Shown piece by piece: positions 15,690 to 23,352 of a stretch of 64,000 bases of DNA. Numbering within the stretch: position 1 is the first letter of the stretch; each line of letters starts with the position of its first letter. The stretch spans positions 1 through 64,000 of the forward strand of contig NZ_BJTV01000011.1 in the NCBI RefSeq assembly GCF_007176755.1, given 5' to 3'. The DNA comes from Streptomyces sp. 1-11 (GTDB lineage: Bacteria > Actinomycetota > Actinomycetes > Streptomycetales > Streptomycetaceae). Both the position numbers and the translations under genes were made by a program. The notes below the pieces were generated by a model. It saw only the letters and a list, made by a program, of their open reading frames with translations. It ran no database searches and was not told the DNA's origin.

Positions 15690-16049
15690 ATGCTCAATGC
15701 CCTGACGCTGGTGACCGGGCTCACCGCGCTGCTGCTCGCCGCCTGGTGCGGTTGGGCGGCCTACCGGGACCAGCCGACCAAGGACTGGCACTTCATCGGC
15801 ATGGCCGTGGTGTCCCTGCTGGCCGCGGTCCAGCTGGTCGTCGGCATCGTGCAACTGGCGCGGGGCGAGAAGCCGGAGCAGGGCACGGCGATCTTCCTCG
15901 CGTATCTGCTGGGCGCGTTCGCCTGTGTGCCGGCGGCCGGTTTCATGTCGCTGGCCGAGCGGACCCGCTGGGGTTCGGTGACGGTGGCCGCCGGCGGTGT
16001 GGTCCTCGCCGTGCTGGAGGTGCGGCTCTATGACATCTGGGGAGCCTGA
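15690..16049 (+). CDS. Small integral membrane protein, 119 aa
   Basis: Four hydrophobic helices are visible (about residues 4-24, 36-58, 67-87 and 96-113) with short loops and no catalytic motif. The ATG at 15690 follows a modest purine-rich stretch. It is separated by one base from another membrane gene (16051-16470), so the pair is almost certainly co-transcribed and perhaps forms one complex. No function can be assigned. Confidence 0.8.
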   Translation: MLNALTLVTGLTALLLAAWCGWAAYRDQPTKDWHFIGMAVVSLLAAVQLVVGIVQLARGEKPEQGTAIFLAYLLGAFACVPAAGFMSLAERTRWGSVTVAAGGVVLAVLEVRLYDIWGA

Positions 16050-16050
16050 G

Positions 16051-16470
16051 ATGACGGCGGTGCGGGAGAGGCCGGCCCGGCTGATCAGCGGGCCGGGGAT
16101 GCTGCTGGTCTGGTTCTACGGCGTGATGGTGGTCGGGGCGGTGTCGCGCTCGGTGTACCAGATCGCGACGGACTTCGACCGGGCGCCGCTGGCCTACTCG
16201 CTGTCGGCGGTGGCCGGTGTGGTGTACGGGTTCATCACGTACTCGCTCGTCCGGGGCGGGGAGAAGGCCCGCAGGGCGGCACTGGTGTGCTGTGCCGCCG
16301 AGCTCGCGGGCGTGCTGATCGTGGGGACGTGGACCCTGGCCGATCCCTCCGCCTTCCCGGACGCGACCGTCTGGTCCGACTACGGCATGGGGTACGTCTT
16401 CATCCCGGTGCTGCTGCCGCTGTCGGCGATGTACTGGCTGCGCCGGTCCCGCGAGCGCGTCACGCGGTAG
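16051..16470 (+). CDS. Small integral membrane protein, 139 aa
   Basis: This has four predicted helices (about residues 18-37, 46-68, 80-100 and 114-134) and a basic C-terminus (WLRRSRERVTR). Its ATG directly follows the stop of the upstream membrane gene (TGAGATG), pointing to coupled translation. Its last 11 bp overlap the convergent acetyltransferase gene. No domain is recognised. Confidence 0.8.
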   Translation: MTAVRERPARLISGPGMLLVWFYGVMVVGAVSRSVYQIATDFDRAPLAYSLSAVAGVVYGFITYSLVRGGEKARRAALVCCAAELAGVLIVGTWTLADPSAFPDATVWSDYGMGYVFIPVLLPLSAMYWLRRSRERVTR

Positions 16471-16957
16471 CCGCGTACGTGCCCGCCCGCTTCTCCAGCA
16501 CGATCAGCTCCACGCCGTCGGCGCCCGTGGACCGGCCCACGGCCTCGTAGCCGACCCGGCGGTACAGGCGCAGGTTGCCCTCGCTGCGGTGGCCGGTGTG
16601 CAGGCGGAAGCGGGTGGCGCCGCGCTGCTCGGACAGCGCCGTCTCGGCCGCGCGCAGCAGCCGCGCGCCGATGCCGTGGCCCTGGAGCCGGGGGTGGACG
16701 CAGAGCTTGCCGATGGCGGCCGCGCCGTCCTCGGTCGGCTTGCCGCACACCGAGCCGACCACCTCCTCGCCGAGCCGTGCGACGAACACGCAGTCCTGGA
16801 CGACCTCCTGACGGACGGACTCCAGGCTCTGGACGAGCGGGTCGATGCGGTAGTTGCCGTACAGCGCCGCCTCGCTCTGGAAGCACAGGTACTGGAGCCT
16901 GAAGATCTGCTCCGCGTCCTGCTCGGTCGCCACCGAGATGGTCACGCTCATGCCCAT
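16460..16957 (-). CDS. GNAT N-acetyltransferase
   Basis: This is a 165-aa single-domain acetyltransferase. The acetyl-CoA pyrophosphate-binding motif A is seen as LCVHPRLQGHGIGARLLRAAE, followed by motif B residues HTGHRSEGNLRLYRRVGYE. The start is placed at ATG 16957 because GGGAGG lies nine bases upstream; an ATG six bases further in is possible. Substrate unknown. Divergent from no gene, it ends inside the tail of the membrane-protein gene on the opposite strand. Confidence 0.87.
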   Translation of the reverse strand: MGMSVTISVATEQDAEQIFRLQYLCFQSEAALYGNYRIDPLVQSLESVRQEVVQDCVFVARLGEEVVGSVCGKPTEDGAAAIGKLCVHPRLQGHGIGARLLRAAETALSEQRGATRFRLHTGHRSEGNLRLYRRVGYEAVGRSTGADGVELIVLEKRAGTYAATA

Positions 16958-17014
16958 GTGCGCATGCCTCCCGCTCACCTGATCACCGGTCGTCCCCCAC
17001 TCCTATCCCCGCGC

Positions 17015-17509
17015 TCAGCGGGCCGCAACCTCCGGTGCGAGCAATCGCCGAAGACATCCCAGACATCTGGAGCGTTCCGGTCCGAGACTGCCCTGTGAGA
17101 TACCCAACTCCCCGGCGATCTCCCGGTATGTCAGGTCTTTGGGCGAGAGCAGCGCCGCCAGCAGCCGCGGGCAGCGTCCGGGCAGTGCGCGCACCGCGTC
17201 GCGCAGCGCGCGGTGCCGGGCGGCGGCGAGCACGAGCTGCTCGGGCCCGCGGCGCGCGTCGTCGGCCGGTTCGGCCTCGTACGGCCGCTCGCGCCGGGTG
17301 GTACGGCGGCTGCGGCGGGCCTCGGCGCGGACGGCGCTGCGCAGCCAGCCGTGCGGGTCCGGCGGCGGGCCGCCGGCCGCCAGCCGCTCCAGCAGCCGGA
17401 GCCAGACGGCCTGTTGGAGGTCGTCCGGTTCGCTCCCGGACGCCTGTGCCTCGGCGGACGCCTCGGCGGTGAGCAGGGGTCCGAGGGCCGCCAGCAGGTC
17501 GTGCGTCAT
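17015..17509 (-). CDS. Sigma-70-family (ECF-like) RNA polymerase sigma factor
   Basis: This 164-aa protein has a short region 2-like N-terminus (DDLQQAVWLRLLERL) and a region 4 helix-turn-helix (LSPKDLTYREIAGELGISQGSLGPERSRCLGCLRRLL). The region 4 GISQGSLGPERSRCLxxLR pattern is typical of small actinobacterial sigma factors. There is no neighbouring anti-sigma gene, so its control is unknown. It is downstream of the glycerophosphodiesterase gene but a strong hairpin separates them. Confidence 0.8.
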   Translation of the reverse strand: MTHDLLAALGPLLTAEASAEAQASGSEPDDLQQAVWLRLLERLAAGGPPPDPHGWLRSAVRAEARRSRRTTRRERPYEAEPADDARRGPEQLVLAAARHRALRDAVRALPGRCPRLLAALLSPKDLTYREIAGELGISQGSLGPERSRCLGCLRRLLAPEVAAR

Positions 17510-17520
17510 GTGCGCAACGA

Positions 17521-17555
17521 CGCGCCGCCCCGGTGCCGGGTTCCGGGACGGCGCG
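17521..17555 (-). terminator. Hairpin terminator after the glycerophosphodiesterase gene
   Basis: CGCGCCGCCCCGG (17521-17533) pairs with CCGGGACGGCGCG (17543-17555) with one mismatch across a 9-base loop, 53 bp beyond the stop at 17609 on the minus strand. Confidence 0.65.
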
Positions 17556-17608
17556 CGTTCCCCCCGAAAGGGTGGGTGCCCGCTGGGGTCTTGACGCGGG
17601 CCACCGGG

Positions 17609-18793
17609 TCAGCGGGCCAGGAAGTCGGCCCGGGCGAGCAGACCGGTGTCGGCGTTGTCGGTGAAGACGCCGTCGATCCCGGTGGCGAAGTACGCGGCGA
17701 AGGCGCCGAAGGCGTCACCGTAGGCGTCCGCCGCGGTGCCCTTGCGGTACTCGGCCGGGAGGAAGGGGTTCTCGTTGCGCATGGTGTAGGGGTGCAGGAT
17801 GAGGCCGACCTTGTGCGCGTCGGCGACCAGCGTGCTCGGCTCGGCGAGGGTGCCGTCCGCCTTCCTCGGGATGACGAGGTCCAGCGTCGGGCCGATGCCC
17901 TGGGCGTAACCGGCGATCTCCCGCAGGCCCTTGGGCGAGACCAGGTCGGCCACGGTGCGCGGGTCGCCGGTGTCGACGAAGTCGTAGGGGCGGCTGTTCG
18001 CCGAGGAGAGCAGCACGACGAGCGGGTTGTCGACGAGCCGGTTCAGCCGCTGGATGCTGGTCGGCTCGAAGGACTGCAGGATCACCGGCGCGTTCCGGCC
18101 GTCCTTGCCGTGCTTGCGCAGCAGCTTCGCCACCCGCTCCTCCAGGCCGAGGCCCAGCTTGCGGAAGTAGGTGGGGTGCTTGGTCTCCGGGTAGATCCAG
18201 ACCTGCCTGCCCCGCTTGCGGGTCTGCTCGTCCTGCCACTTCAGGACCTCTTCGAAGGTGGGGATCTCCCAGCGCCCGTCGTAGAGGGTGTTGTGCGGCC
18301 GGTTGGCCGGGATGCGCTCGACCGCGCGCAGCGTCTTCAGCTCGGCGAGGGTGAAGTCCTCGGTGAACCAGCCGGTGGTGGAGACGCCGTCCAGCACCTT
18401 GGTGGTCTTCCGGCCGGCGAACTCGGGGTGCGAGGCGACGTCCGTGGTGCCGCCGATCTCCGGCTCGTGCCGGCAGACGAGGTGGCCGTCCCGGGTGGGC
18501 ACCAGGTCACCGGCCTCCACGATGTCCGCGCCGAGGTCGAGGGCCAGCTCGTAGGAGCCGAAGGTGTGCTCGGGGCGGTAGCCGCTGGCCCCCCGGTGCC
18601 CGATGATCGTCGGCACCGGCAGGCCCTTCAGCCCGCGCCCGCCGTGCGCGGCCGTCCCGGCGCCGGCCGCCCGGGCGGCGCCGGGCAGTCCGAGGACCGC
18701 CCCGCCCGCGCCGAGCACCGCCGCGCCGAGCACGGCCCGCCGTCCGGTGGTCTGCCGCCGCTCGTTCGCCCGGTCGCCGTCCATGCGGTCCAT
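17609..18793 (-). CDS. glpQ: Tat-exported glycerophosphodiester phosphodiesterase
   Basis: This is a 394-aa secreted GDPD. A long basic n-region and twin-arginine signal (TGRRAVLGAAVLGAG, cleavage probably after ARA-A near residue 43) precede a TIM barrel with the catalytic IIGHRGASGYRPEHTFGSY and metal/His elements DGHLVCRHEPEIGGTTDV and WIYPETKHP. It hydrolyses deacylated phospholipids to glycerol 3-phosphate outside the cell, scavenging phosphate and glycerol. The ATG at 18793 has GGAGGGCGC upstream. In Streptomyces coelicolor the corresponding type of gene is known to respond to PhoP; a PHO-box-like array lies at 19062-19101. The GXD metal element reads IVEAGDL, where most family members have a second acidic residue. 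Confidence 0.92.
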   Translation of the reverse strand: MDRMDGDRANERRQTTGRRAVLGAAVLGAGGAVLGLPGAARAAGAGTAAHGGRGLKGLPVPTIIGHRGASGYRPEHTFGSYELALDLGADIVEAGDLVPTRDGHLVCRHEPEIGGTTDVASHPEFAGRKTTKVLDGVSTTGWFTEDFTLAELKTLRAVERIPANRPHNTLYDGRWEIPTFEEVLKWQDEQTRKRGRQVWIYPETKHPTYFRKLGLGLEERVAKLLRKHGKDGRNAPVILQSFEPTSIQRLNRLVDNPLVVLLSSANSRPYDFVDTGDPRTVADLVSPKGLREIAGYAQGIGPTLDLVIPRKADGTLAEPSTLVADAHKVGLILHPYTMRNENPFLPAEYRKGTAADAYGDAFGAFAAYFATGIDGVFTDNADTGLLARADFLAR

Positions 18794-19192
18794 GCGCCCT
18801 CCTGCCGTTCGCTGCGTGTCCGTTCCCGGCGCTCCGGATCCCGGGCGCCGGTGCGCGCCGATCGTAGGGGTGTCCGGATGACGGAAGGGAGGCCCCCGGC
18901 CGAACACGCGGGTGGCACCGGATGTCCGCCAGGCGGCGGAATGTGACGGCGTGTCGGGGAATTCCCGGCGGCGGGGCGGGAACCCGGACGGTGCGGGCTG
19001 CGGGCGATGTCCGTCACATCGCCCGACCGGACGCCAGGCCTGGTTCCGGCGCTTCACCGCAGGTAAACCAACGTCAACAACGCGTAAGACCTCGGTGAAC
19101 CGGACCTTCCCGATGTGCGCTTCCCCCGGAGCCGCGAGTAATGTCCTCACCTGCACAGACACATATCGCTCACCTCGACATCGGAGGACCCG
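18794..19192. other. 399-bp divergent intergenic region
   Basis: This region separates the phosphodiesterase from the divergent acyltransferase. Besides the PHO-box-like repeats (19062-19101), a TACGAT at about 18857-18862 on the minus strand is a plausible -10 element for the phosphodiesterase. No further gene is supported. Confidence 0.5.
19062..19101 (-). promoter_or_regulatory. Candidate PHO box (direct repeats with 11-bp period)
   Basis: Read on the minus strand, GTTCACC, TCTTACG, GTTGACG and GTTTACC recur with spacings of 11, 11 and 10 bp. PhoP of Streptomyces binds direct-repeat units of 11 bp with a GTTCACC-like core. The array is about 270 bp upstream of the phosphodiesterase start and about 90 bp upstream of the acyltransferase start, so it could act on either gene. 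Confidence 0.55.
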
Positions 19193-19864
19193 TTGTCCCG
19201 CTTCGCGCTCATCAAGGCAGTGCTCGGACCGATCATGCGTCTGATGTTCCGCCCCCAGGTGGAGGGCGTGGAGCACATTCCGGGGGACGGGCCGGTCATC
19301 CTCGCGGGCAACCACCTGACCTTCATCGACTCGATGATCCTGCCGCTGGTCTGCGACCGTCAGGTCGTCTTCATCGGCAAGGACGAGTACGTCACCGGCA
19401 AGAGCCTCAAGGGCCGGCTGATGGCGTGGTTCTTCACCGGCGTCGGCATGATCCCGGTGGACCGCGACGGCGGCCGCGGTGGTGTGGCGGCCCTGATGAC
19501 GGGGCGCCGCATCCTCGAGGAGGGCCGGATCTTCGGCATCTACCCCGAGGGCACCCGCTCCCCCGACGGCCGCCTGTACCGCGGCCGCACCGGCATCGCC
19601 CGGCTCACCCTGATGACGGGCGCGCCGGTGGTCCCGTTCGCCATGATCGGCACGGACAAGCTGCAGCCGGGCGGCTCGGGCATCCCGCGGCCCGGCCGGG
19701 TGACCGTGCGCTTCGGCGAGGCCATGGAGTTCTCCCGGTACGAGGGGATGGACCGGGACCGCTACGTGCTGCGGGCGGTGACCGACTCGGTGATGACCGA
19801 GGTCATGCGGCTGTCGGGCCAGGAGTACGTGGACATGTACGCGACCAAGGCGAAGGCGGCGTAA
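19193..19864 (+). CDS. 1-acylglycerol-3-phosphate acyltransferase (PlsC family)
   Basis: This 223-aa acyltransferase has the catalytic NHLTFIDS (H and D of the HX4D box, about residues 40-46), the substrate-binding YPEGTRSPDGRLYRGRTGIARL and PVVPFAMIGTD. It transfers an acyl chain to lysophosphatidate in phospholipid synthesis at the inner membrane face. The start is a TTG at 19193, chosen because GGAGG lies six bases upstream and the sequence MSRFALIKAVLGP matches the family. It is divergent from the secreted glycerophosphodiesterase, giving a lipid-turnover theme. Confidence 0.9.
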   Translation: MSRFALIKAVLGPIMRLMFRPQVEGVEHIPGDGPVILAGNHLTFIDSMILPLVCDRQVVFIGKDEYVTGKSLKGRLMAWFFTGVGMIPVDRDGGRGGVAALMTGRRILEEGRIFGIYPEGTRSPDGRLYRGRTGIARLTLMTGAPVVPFAMIGTDKLQPGGSGIPRPGRVTVRFGEAMEFSRYEGMDRDRYVLRAVTDSVMTEVMRLSGQEYVDMYATKAKAA

Positions 19865-19951
19865 GCCTCCGGCGGTTCGGCGCGTCACCGCCGTGGGGGT
19901 GCTGCTTCATCGCGCCCGCGGGTGCTTCTCGGTCGGTCGCGCAGTTCCCCG

Positions 19952-19968
19952 CGCCCCCTTCGGGGGCG
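19952..19968. terminator. Bidirectional hairpin between convergent genes
   Basis: CGCCCCC-TTC-GGGGGCG lies within a sequence (GCGCAGTTCCCCGCGCCCC) that recurs widely between Streptomyces genes. It sits between the acyltransferase stop and the convergent MFS stop at 19975. Confidence 0.7.
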
Positions 19969-19974
19969 TTTCGC

Positions 19975-21498
19975 TCAGTCTGTGTCTTCCAGGCTCTGGT
20001 TTCTCAGGAGGAACCAGGCCGCCGCCGCTGTGGCGAGCAGGACGGCCGCGCCGGCGCCCGAGGCCAGGTGGAGGCCGTGGACGAAGGAGTCGCGGGCGGC
20101 GTCCAGCATCTGCCCGGCCGCCTCGGCCGGCATGCCCCTCGCCGCCTCCACCGCGCCGCCCAGTGACTCGTGCGCCTGGGCCGGGGTACCCGCCGGGCCG
20201 GTGAAGCCGCGGTAGGCGCCCGTCACGATGGAGCCGAGCAGGGCGATGCCCAGCGCCGCGCCGAGTTCGTACGCCGTCTCCGAGACCGCGGACGCCGCGC
20301 CCGCCTCGTCCTTGGGGACGCCGGCGAGGATGACGTCGGCGGTCACCGTGAAGGAGAAGCCGGCGCCCACGCCCACGACCAGCAGCGCGGCCCCGAGCAG
20401 CGGGTAGCCCGTCGACCGGCTCAGCGTCGTCAGCACGGCCAGGGCGGCGCCGATCGCCGCCAGGCCGCCGGAGACCACCACCCGCACCGAGAAGCGGCGG
20501 GCCGCGCGGCCGGCGACCAGGCCGGCCGCCACCGCGCCCACGGCCGCGGGCAGTTCCGCCAGCCCCGCCTCGAACGGGCGCCTGCCCTGGACGAGTTGCA
20601 GGTACTGGGAGAGGAAGAACACCAGGCCGGACATGCCCAGCACGGTCAGCAGGTCGGCGAGGACCGCCCCGCTGAAGCCACGGCGCCGGAACAGACGCAT
20701 GTCCAGCAGCGGGACCGGCATGGTGAGCTGGCGGCGCACGAAGCCGTACAGCGCGGCCGCGCCCAGCAGGCCCGCGGCGAGCGGGACGGGCGCGAGCCCG
20801 TGCGCGGCGGTCTCCTTGACGGCGTACACGATGCCGATCATGCCGACGAGGGACAGCACCACGCTGCTCAGGTCCCAGGGGCCGGGGGCGGGGTTGCGGG
20901 ACTCGGGCAGCGTGCGGACGCCGACCAGGACCAGCACCGCCATGACCGGCAGGTTGATCAGAAACACCGAGCCCCACCAGAAGTGCTCCAGCAGGAAGCC
21001 GCCCGCGATGGGGCCGACGGCCGTGCCGGCGGAGGCGGTGGCGCCCCAGACGCCGATGGCGAGACTGCGCTCGCGCGGGTCGTGGAAGAGGTTGCGGATC
21101 AGGGCGAGGGTGGCGGGCATCAGGGTGGCGCCCGCGACGCCGAGCAGCGCCCGCGCGAGGATCATCAGTTCCGGGGTGGTCGCGTAGGCGTTCAGCACGG
21201 AGACCGCGCCGAACGCGGTGGCGCCGGCGAGCAGGATGCGCTTGCGGCCGATGCGGTCGCCGAGGCTGCCCATGGAGACGAGCAGGCCGGCGATGACGAA
21301 GGAGTAGACGTCGCCGATCCACAGCAGCTGGGTGCCGGAGGGGCGCAGGTCCTCGCTGATGTAGGGGGTGGCGAGGCCGAGGACGGTGGCGTCGACGGCC
21401 ACCAGCAGCACGGCCAGGACGAGGACGCCGAGCGCCAGCCAGCGGCCCGGGCGCTTCACCGCCCCGGTCGTGCCGGCCGGCCGCAGGGTGCTGGTCAT
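19975..21498 (-). CDS. MFS drug exporter, DHA2 (14-TM) family
   Basis: The 507-aa product has about 14 hydrophobic helices. Family motifs are LLVAVDATVLGLATPYI in TM1, MGSLGDRIGRKRILL (motif A) and LLGVAGATLMPATLALIRNLF with GVWGATASAGTAVGPIAGG (motif C, antiporter signature). It likely expels hydrophobic or cationic antimicrobials by proton antiport. The ATG at 21498 follows AGAGAGGAATC and overlaps the tetR stop (ATGA), so the pump is translated from the regulator's mRNA. Control by the upstream TetR protein at the 24-bp operator is likely. Confidence 0.92.
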   Translation of the reverse strand: MTSTLRPAGTTGAVKRPGRWLALGVLVLAVLLVAVDATVLGLATPYISEDLRPSGTQLLWIGDVYSFVIAGLLVSMGSLGDRIGRKRILLAGATAFGAVSVLNAYATTPELMILARALLGVAGATLMPATLALIRNLFHDPRERSLAIGVWGATASAGTAVGPIAGGFLLEHFWWGSVFLINLPVMAVLVLVGVRTLPESRNPAPGPWDLSSVVLSLVGMIGIVYAVKETAAHGLAPVPLAAGLLGAAALYGFVRRQLTMPVPLLDMRLFRRRGFSGAVLADLLTVLGMSGLVFFLSQYLQLVQGRRPFEAGLAELPAAVGAVAAGLVAGRAARRFSVRVVVSGGLAAIGAALAVLTTLSRSTGYPLLGAALLVVGVGAGFSFTVTADVILAGVPKDEAGAASAVSETAYELGAALGIALLGSIVTGAYRGFTGPAGTPAQAHESLGGAVEAARGMPAEAAGQMLDAARDSFVHGLHLASGAGAAVLLATAAAAWFLLRNQSLEDTD

Positions 21499-22061
21499 GA
21501 TTCCTCTCTTCGGGGTGCGTTCGCACGTCGTGCGCCGCCGAGCAGCAGCTCGACGACCATGTAGCTGAAGTCCTTGCCGGCCAGCCGGCCCTCGGCCACC
21601 GCCCAGGCGCCGGAGGCCAGCAGGCCGTACAGCGCCTCGGTGAGCCAGGCCGGGGTGAGGTCGATGCGGAACTCGCCGCTCTCCTGGCCGCGCCGGAACA
21701 GGCCCGTGAGGCGTTCGTCGAGGCGGGTCCAGCCCTGGTTCTGCCCCTCGCCCTCGAAGAGCTGGTTCTCGGTGTAGAGGAAGGCCAGCAGGCCGGCCGC
21801 GGGCTCGATGGCGCGGACCAGGCGGTGCACCGCCTCGCCCGCCGGGCCCTCGTCCAGGCGGGCCGCGTCCAGGGCGGCCTCGCACTCGGCGATGCCGAGC
21901 GCCTCCAGGGCGCGGACGAGCGCGTCGCGTCCCGCGAAGTGGCGGTGCAGGGTGGCGCGGCTGATCCCGGCGGCCTTGGCGACCTCGTCCATCGTCGCGG
22001 TGGACTTGCGGGTCAGCAGGGCGGCCGCGCTGCGCAGCACGTGGTCACGATCGAGGGCCAT
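21495..22061 (-). CDS. TetR-family transcriptional repressor of the adjacent exporter
   Basis: This 188-aa regulator has an N-terminal helix-turn-helix (TMDEVAKAAGISRATLHRHFAGRDALVRAL) and an all-helical ligand-binding C-domain (EPAAGLLAFLYTENQLFEG). ATG 22061 is preferred over upstream options because it begins MALDRDHVLRSAA, the usual TetR opening. TACGCT lies about seven bases before it, consistent with a leaderless transcript. It overlaps the downstream MFS start by four bases, and a perfect palindrome at 22078-22101 is its probable operator. Confidence 0.9.
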   Translation of the reverse strand: MALDRDHVLRSAAALLTRKSTATMDEVAKAAGISRATLHRHFAGRDALVRALEALGIAECEAALDAARLDEGPAGEAVHRLVRAIEPAAGLLAFLYTENQLFEGEGQNQGWTRLDERLTGLFRRGQESGEFRIDLTPAWLTEALYGLLASGAWAVAEGRLAGKDFSYMVVELLLGGARRANAPRREES

Positions 22062-22077
22062 GAGACAAGCGTAGACC

Positions 22078-22101
22078 ATGTGAGACGTTGATGTCTCACA
22101 T
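22078..22101. promoter_or_regulatory. TetR operator: ATGTGAGAC-N6-GTCTCACAT
   Basis: A perfect inverted repeat with 9-bp arms sits immediately upstream of the tetR start, overlapping its probable promoter. Size and symmetry fit dimeric TetR binding and autoregulation of the tetR-MFS operon. Confidence 0.8.
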
Positions 22102-22156
22102 TGGGCATGCGTGACTCATAACTGTCGTCGAGTGGGGCGTGCGGAGCGGGTCTCCG

Positions 22157-23128
22157 TCAGTGCCAGGGCAGCCGTCCGCGCCGCTCCCAGTAGGCGTGCG
22201 GATCCTCCACCAGGGTGGCGAGCCGGGTGAGCTGGTCCGCGTCAAGGTCGACGACGGCCGCGTGCAGATTGGAGGCGAGCTGGGCGGGCGTCGCGGCGCC
22301 GGACAGGACGACACCGGCCCAGGGCTGCCGCAGGATCAGGGCGAGGGCGACGGCGTCGCAGCCGAGGCCGGTCTCCTCGGCCACCTCCTTCAGCCTGCCC
22401 GGGGCATGCGGCGCGGCGAGCCGGCCGTTGGCCATGCCCTCCTTGACGATCACCGTCAGCCCGGCGTCGTGCGCCTCGGCCAGCGCCGGGCCGGCCGAGG
22501 TCTCCAGGGCGTTGTACGTCGACTGGACGGTACGGAACAGCGGTTCGCCCCCAACCGTCACCGCGAGCGCGGCGCGGATGGCGTCGGCCTGGGCGGGGCC
22601 GCTGGTGGAGAAGCCGACGGTGAGCCCGCCGGCGGCGGCCTCGGCGAGCCTGGCGTGCAGCTCCTTGTCGGTGAGGGCCGGGCTGTCCGGGGTCACCGAG
22701 TGGATCTGGTAGAGGTCGAGCCGGTCGCCGAGGAGTTCCCCGGTCTCGGCGCGCTGCCGCTCGTAGGTCGCGAGGCCGTGGTCCTTCACCTCGTGCCGTT
22801 CGGCGTCGGTGGACCAGTCGGCGGTGTAGGTGTAGCCCCACTTGCTGCCGACGACGACGTCGTCGATGTCCGGGCGGGCGTTCAGCCAGTCGGCGAGGAA
22901 CTCCTCGGAACGGCCGTAGGAGCGGGCCGCGTCGATGTACCGCACGCCCTGCGCGTAGGCGGCGTCGAGGAGCTCGTGGGTGCGCTCGCGCAGGGCCGCG
23001 ACGCTGCGGTCCGCTCCGAGGTCCTGGTCGCGGCCCAGGTTGATGTAGCCGGGGCGGCCCACCGCGGCCAGGCCGAGGCCGATGTGGCTCGTCGGCGTGG
23101 TCACTGTCGCGAGGCGGGCGAAGGGCAT
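22157..23128 (-). CDS. Aldo/keto reductase
   Basis: The 323-aa TIM-barrel oxidoreductase contains the catalytic Asp/Tyr pair region (GVRYIDAARSYGRSEEFLADW), a catalytic lysine (DVVVGSKWGY), the DLYQIHSV strand, and NADPH-contact residues near the C-terminus (LSGAATPAQLASNL). It would reduce an aldehyde or ketone with NADPH in the cytosol; the substrate is unknown. The ATG at 23128 has GGAG nine bases upstream. It is in the same direction as argH but is separated from it by the tandem repeats at 23218-23339, so it probably has its own promoter. Confidence 0.88.
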   Translation of the reverse strand: MPFARLATVTTPTSHIGLGLAAVGRPGYINLGRDQDLGADRSVAALRERTHELLDAAYAQGVRYIDAARSYGRSEEFLADWLNARPDIDDVVVGSKWGYTYTADWSTDAERHEVKDHGLATYERQRAETGELLGDRLDLYQIHSVTPDSPALTDKELHARLAEAAAGGLTVGFSTSGPAQADAIRAALAVTVGGEPLFRTVQSTYNALETSAGPALAEAHDAGLTVIVKEGMANGRLAAPHAPGRLKEVAEETGLGCDAVALALILRQPWAGVVLSGAATPAQLASNLHAAVVDLDADQLTRLATLVEDPHAYWERRGRLPWH

Positions 23129-23217
23129 CGCAGGCTCCGTTCGGTCGGCTCCGGTACGGCTGGCGACCAACGTAACCCGCGACGACCTCCTGGTCCGGCC
23201 GACGACCCGGCCGGAGC

Positions 23218-23339
23218 GGTGCTCCGGCGCGGGCGGGCGCCCCCGCTCGGGGTGCTCCGGCGCGGGCGGCGCCCCGCTCGGGGTGCTCCGGCGCGGGCGG
23301 CGCCCCGCTCGGGGTGCTCCGGCGCGGGCGGGCGCCCTG
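23218..23339. repeat. Four tandem 31-33-bp repeats between aldo/keto reductase and argH
   Basis: Units beginning GGTGCTCCGGCGCGGGCG occur at 23218-23250, 23251-23281, 23282-23312 and 23313-23339 (incomplete). Each contains an internal GGGCGGCGCCCC-like palindrome, so the RNA would fold strongly. The array ends 13 bp before the argH stop. Confidence 0.85.
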
Positions 23340-23352
23340 TTGTTCGCCGTGG

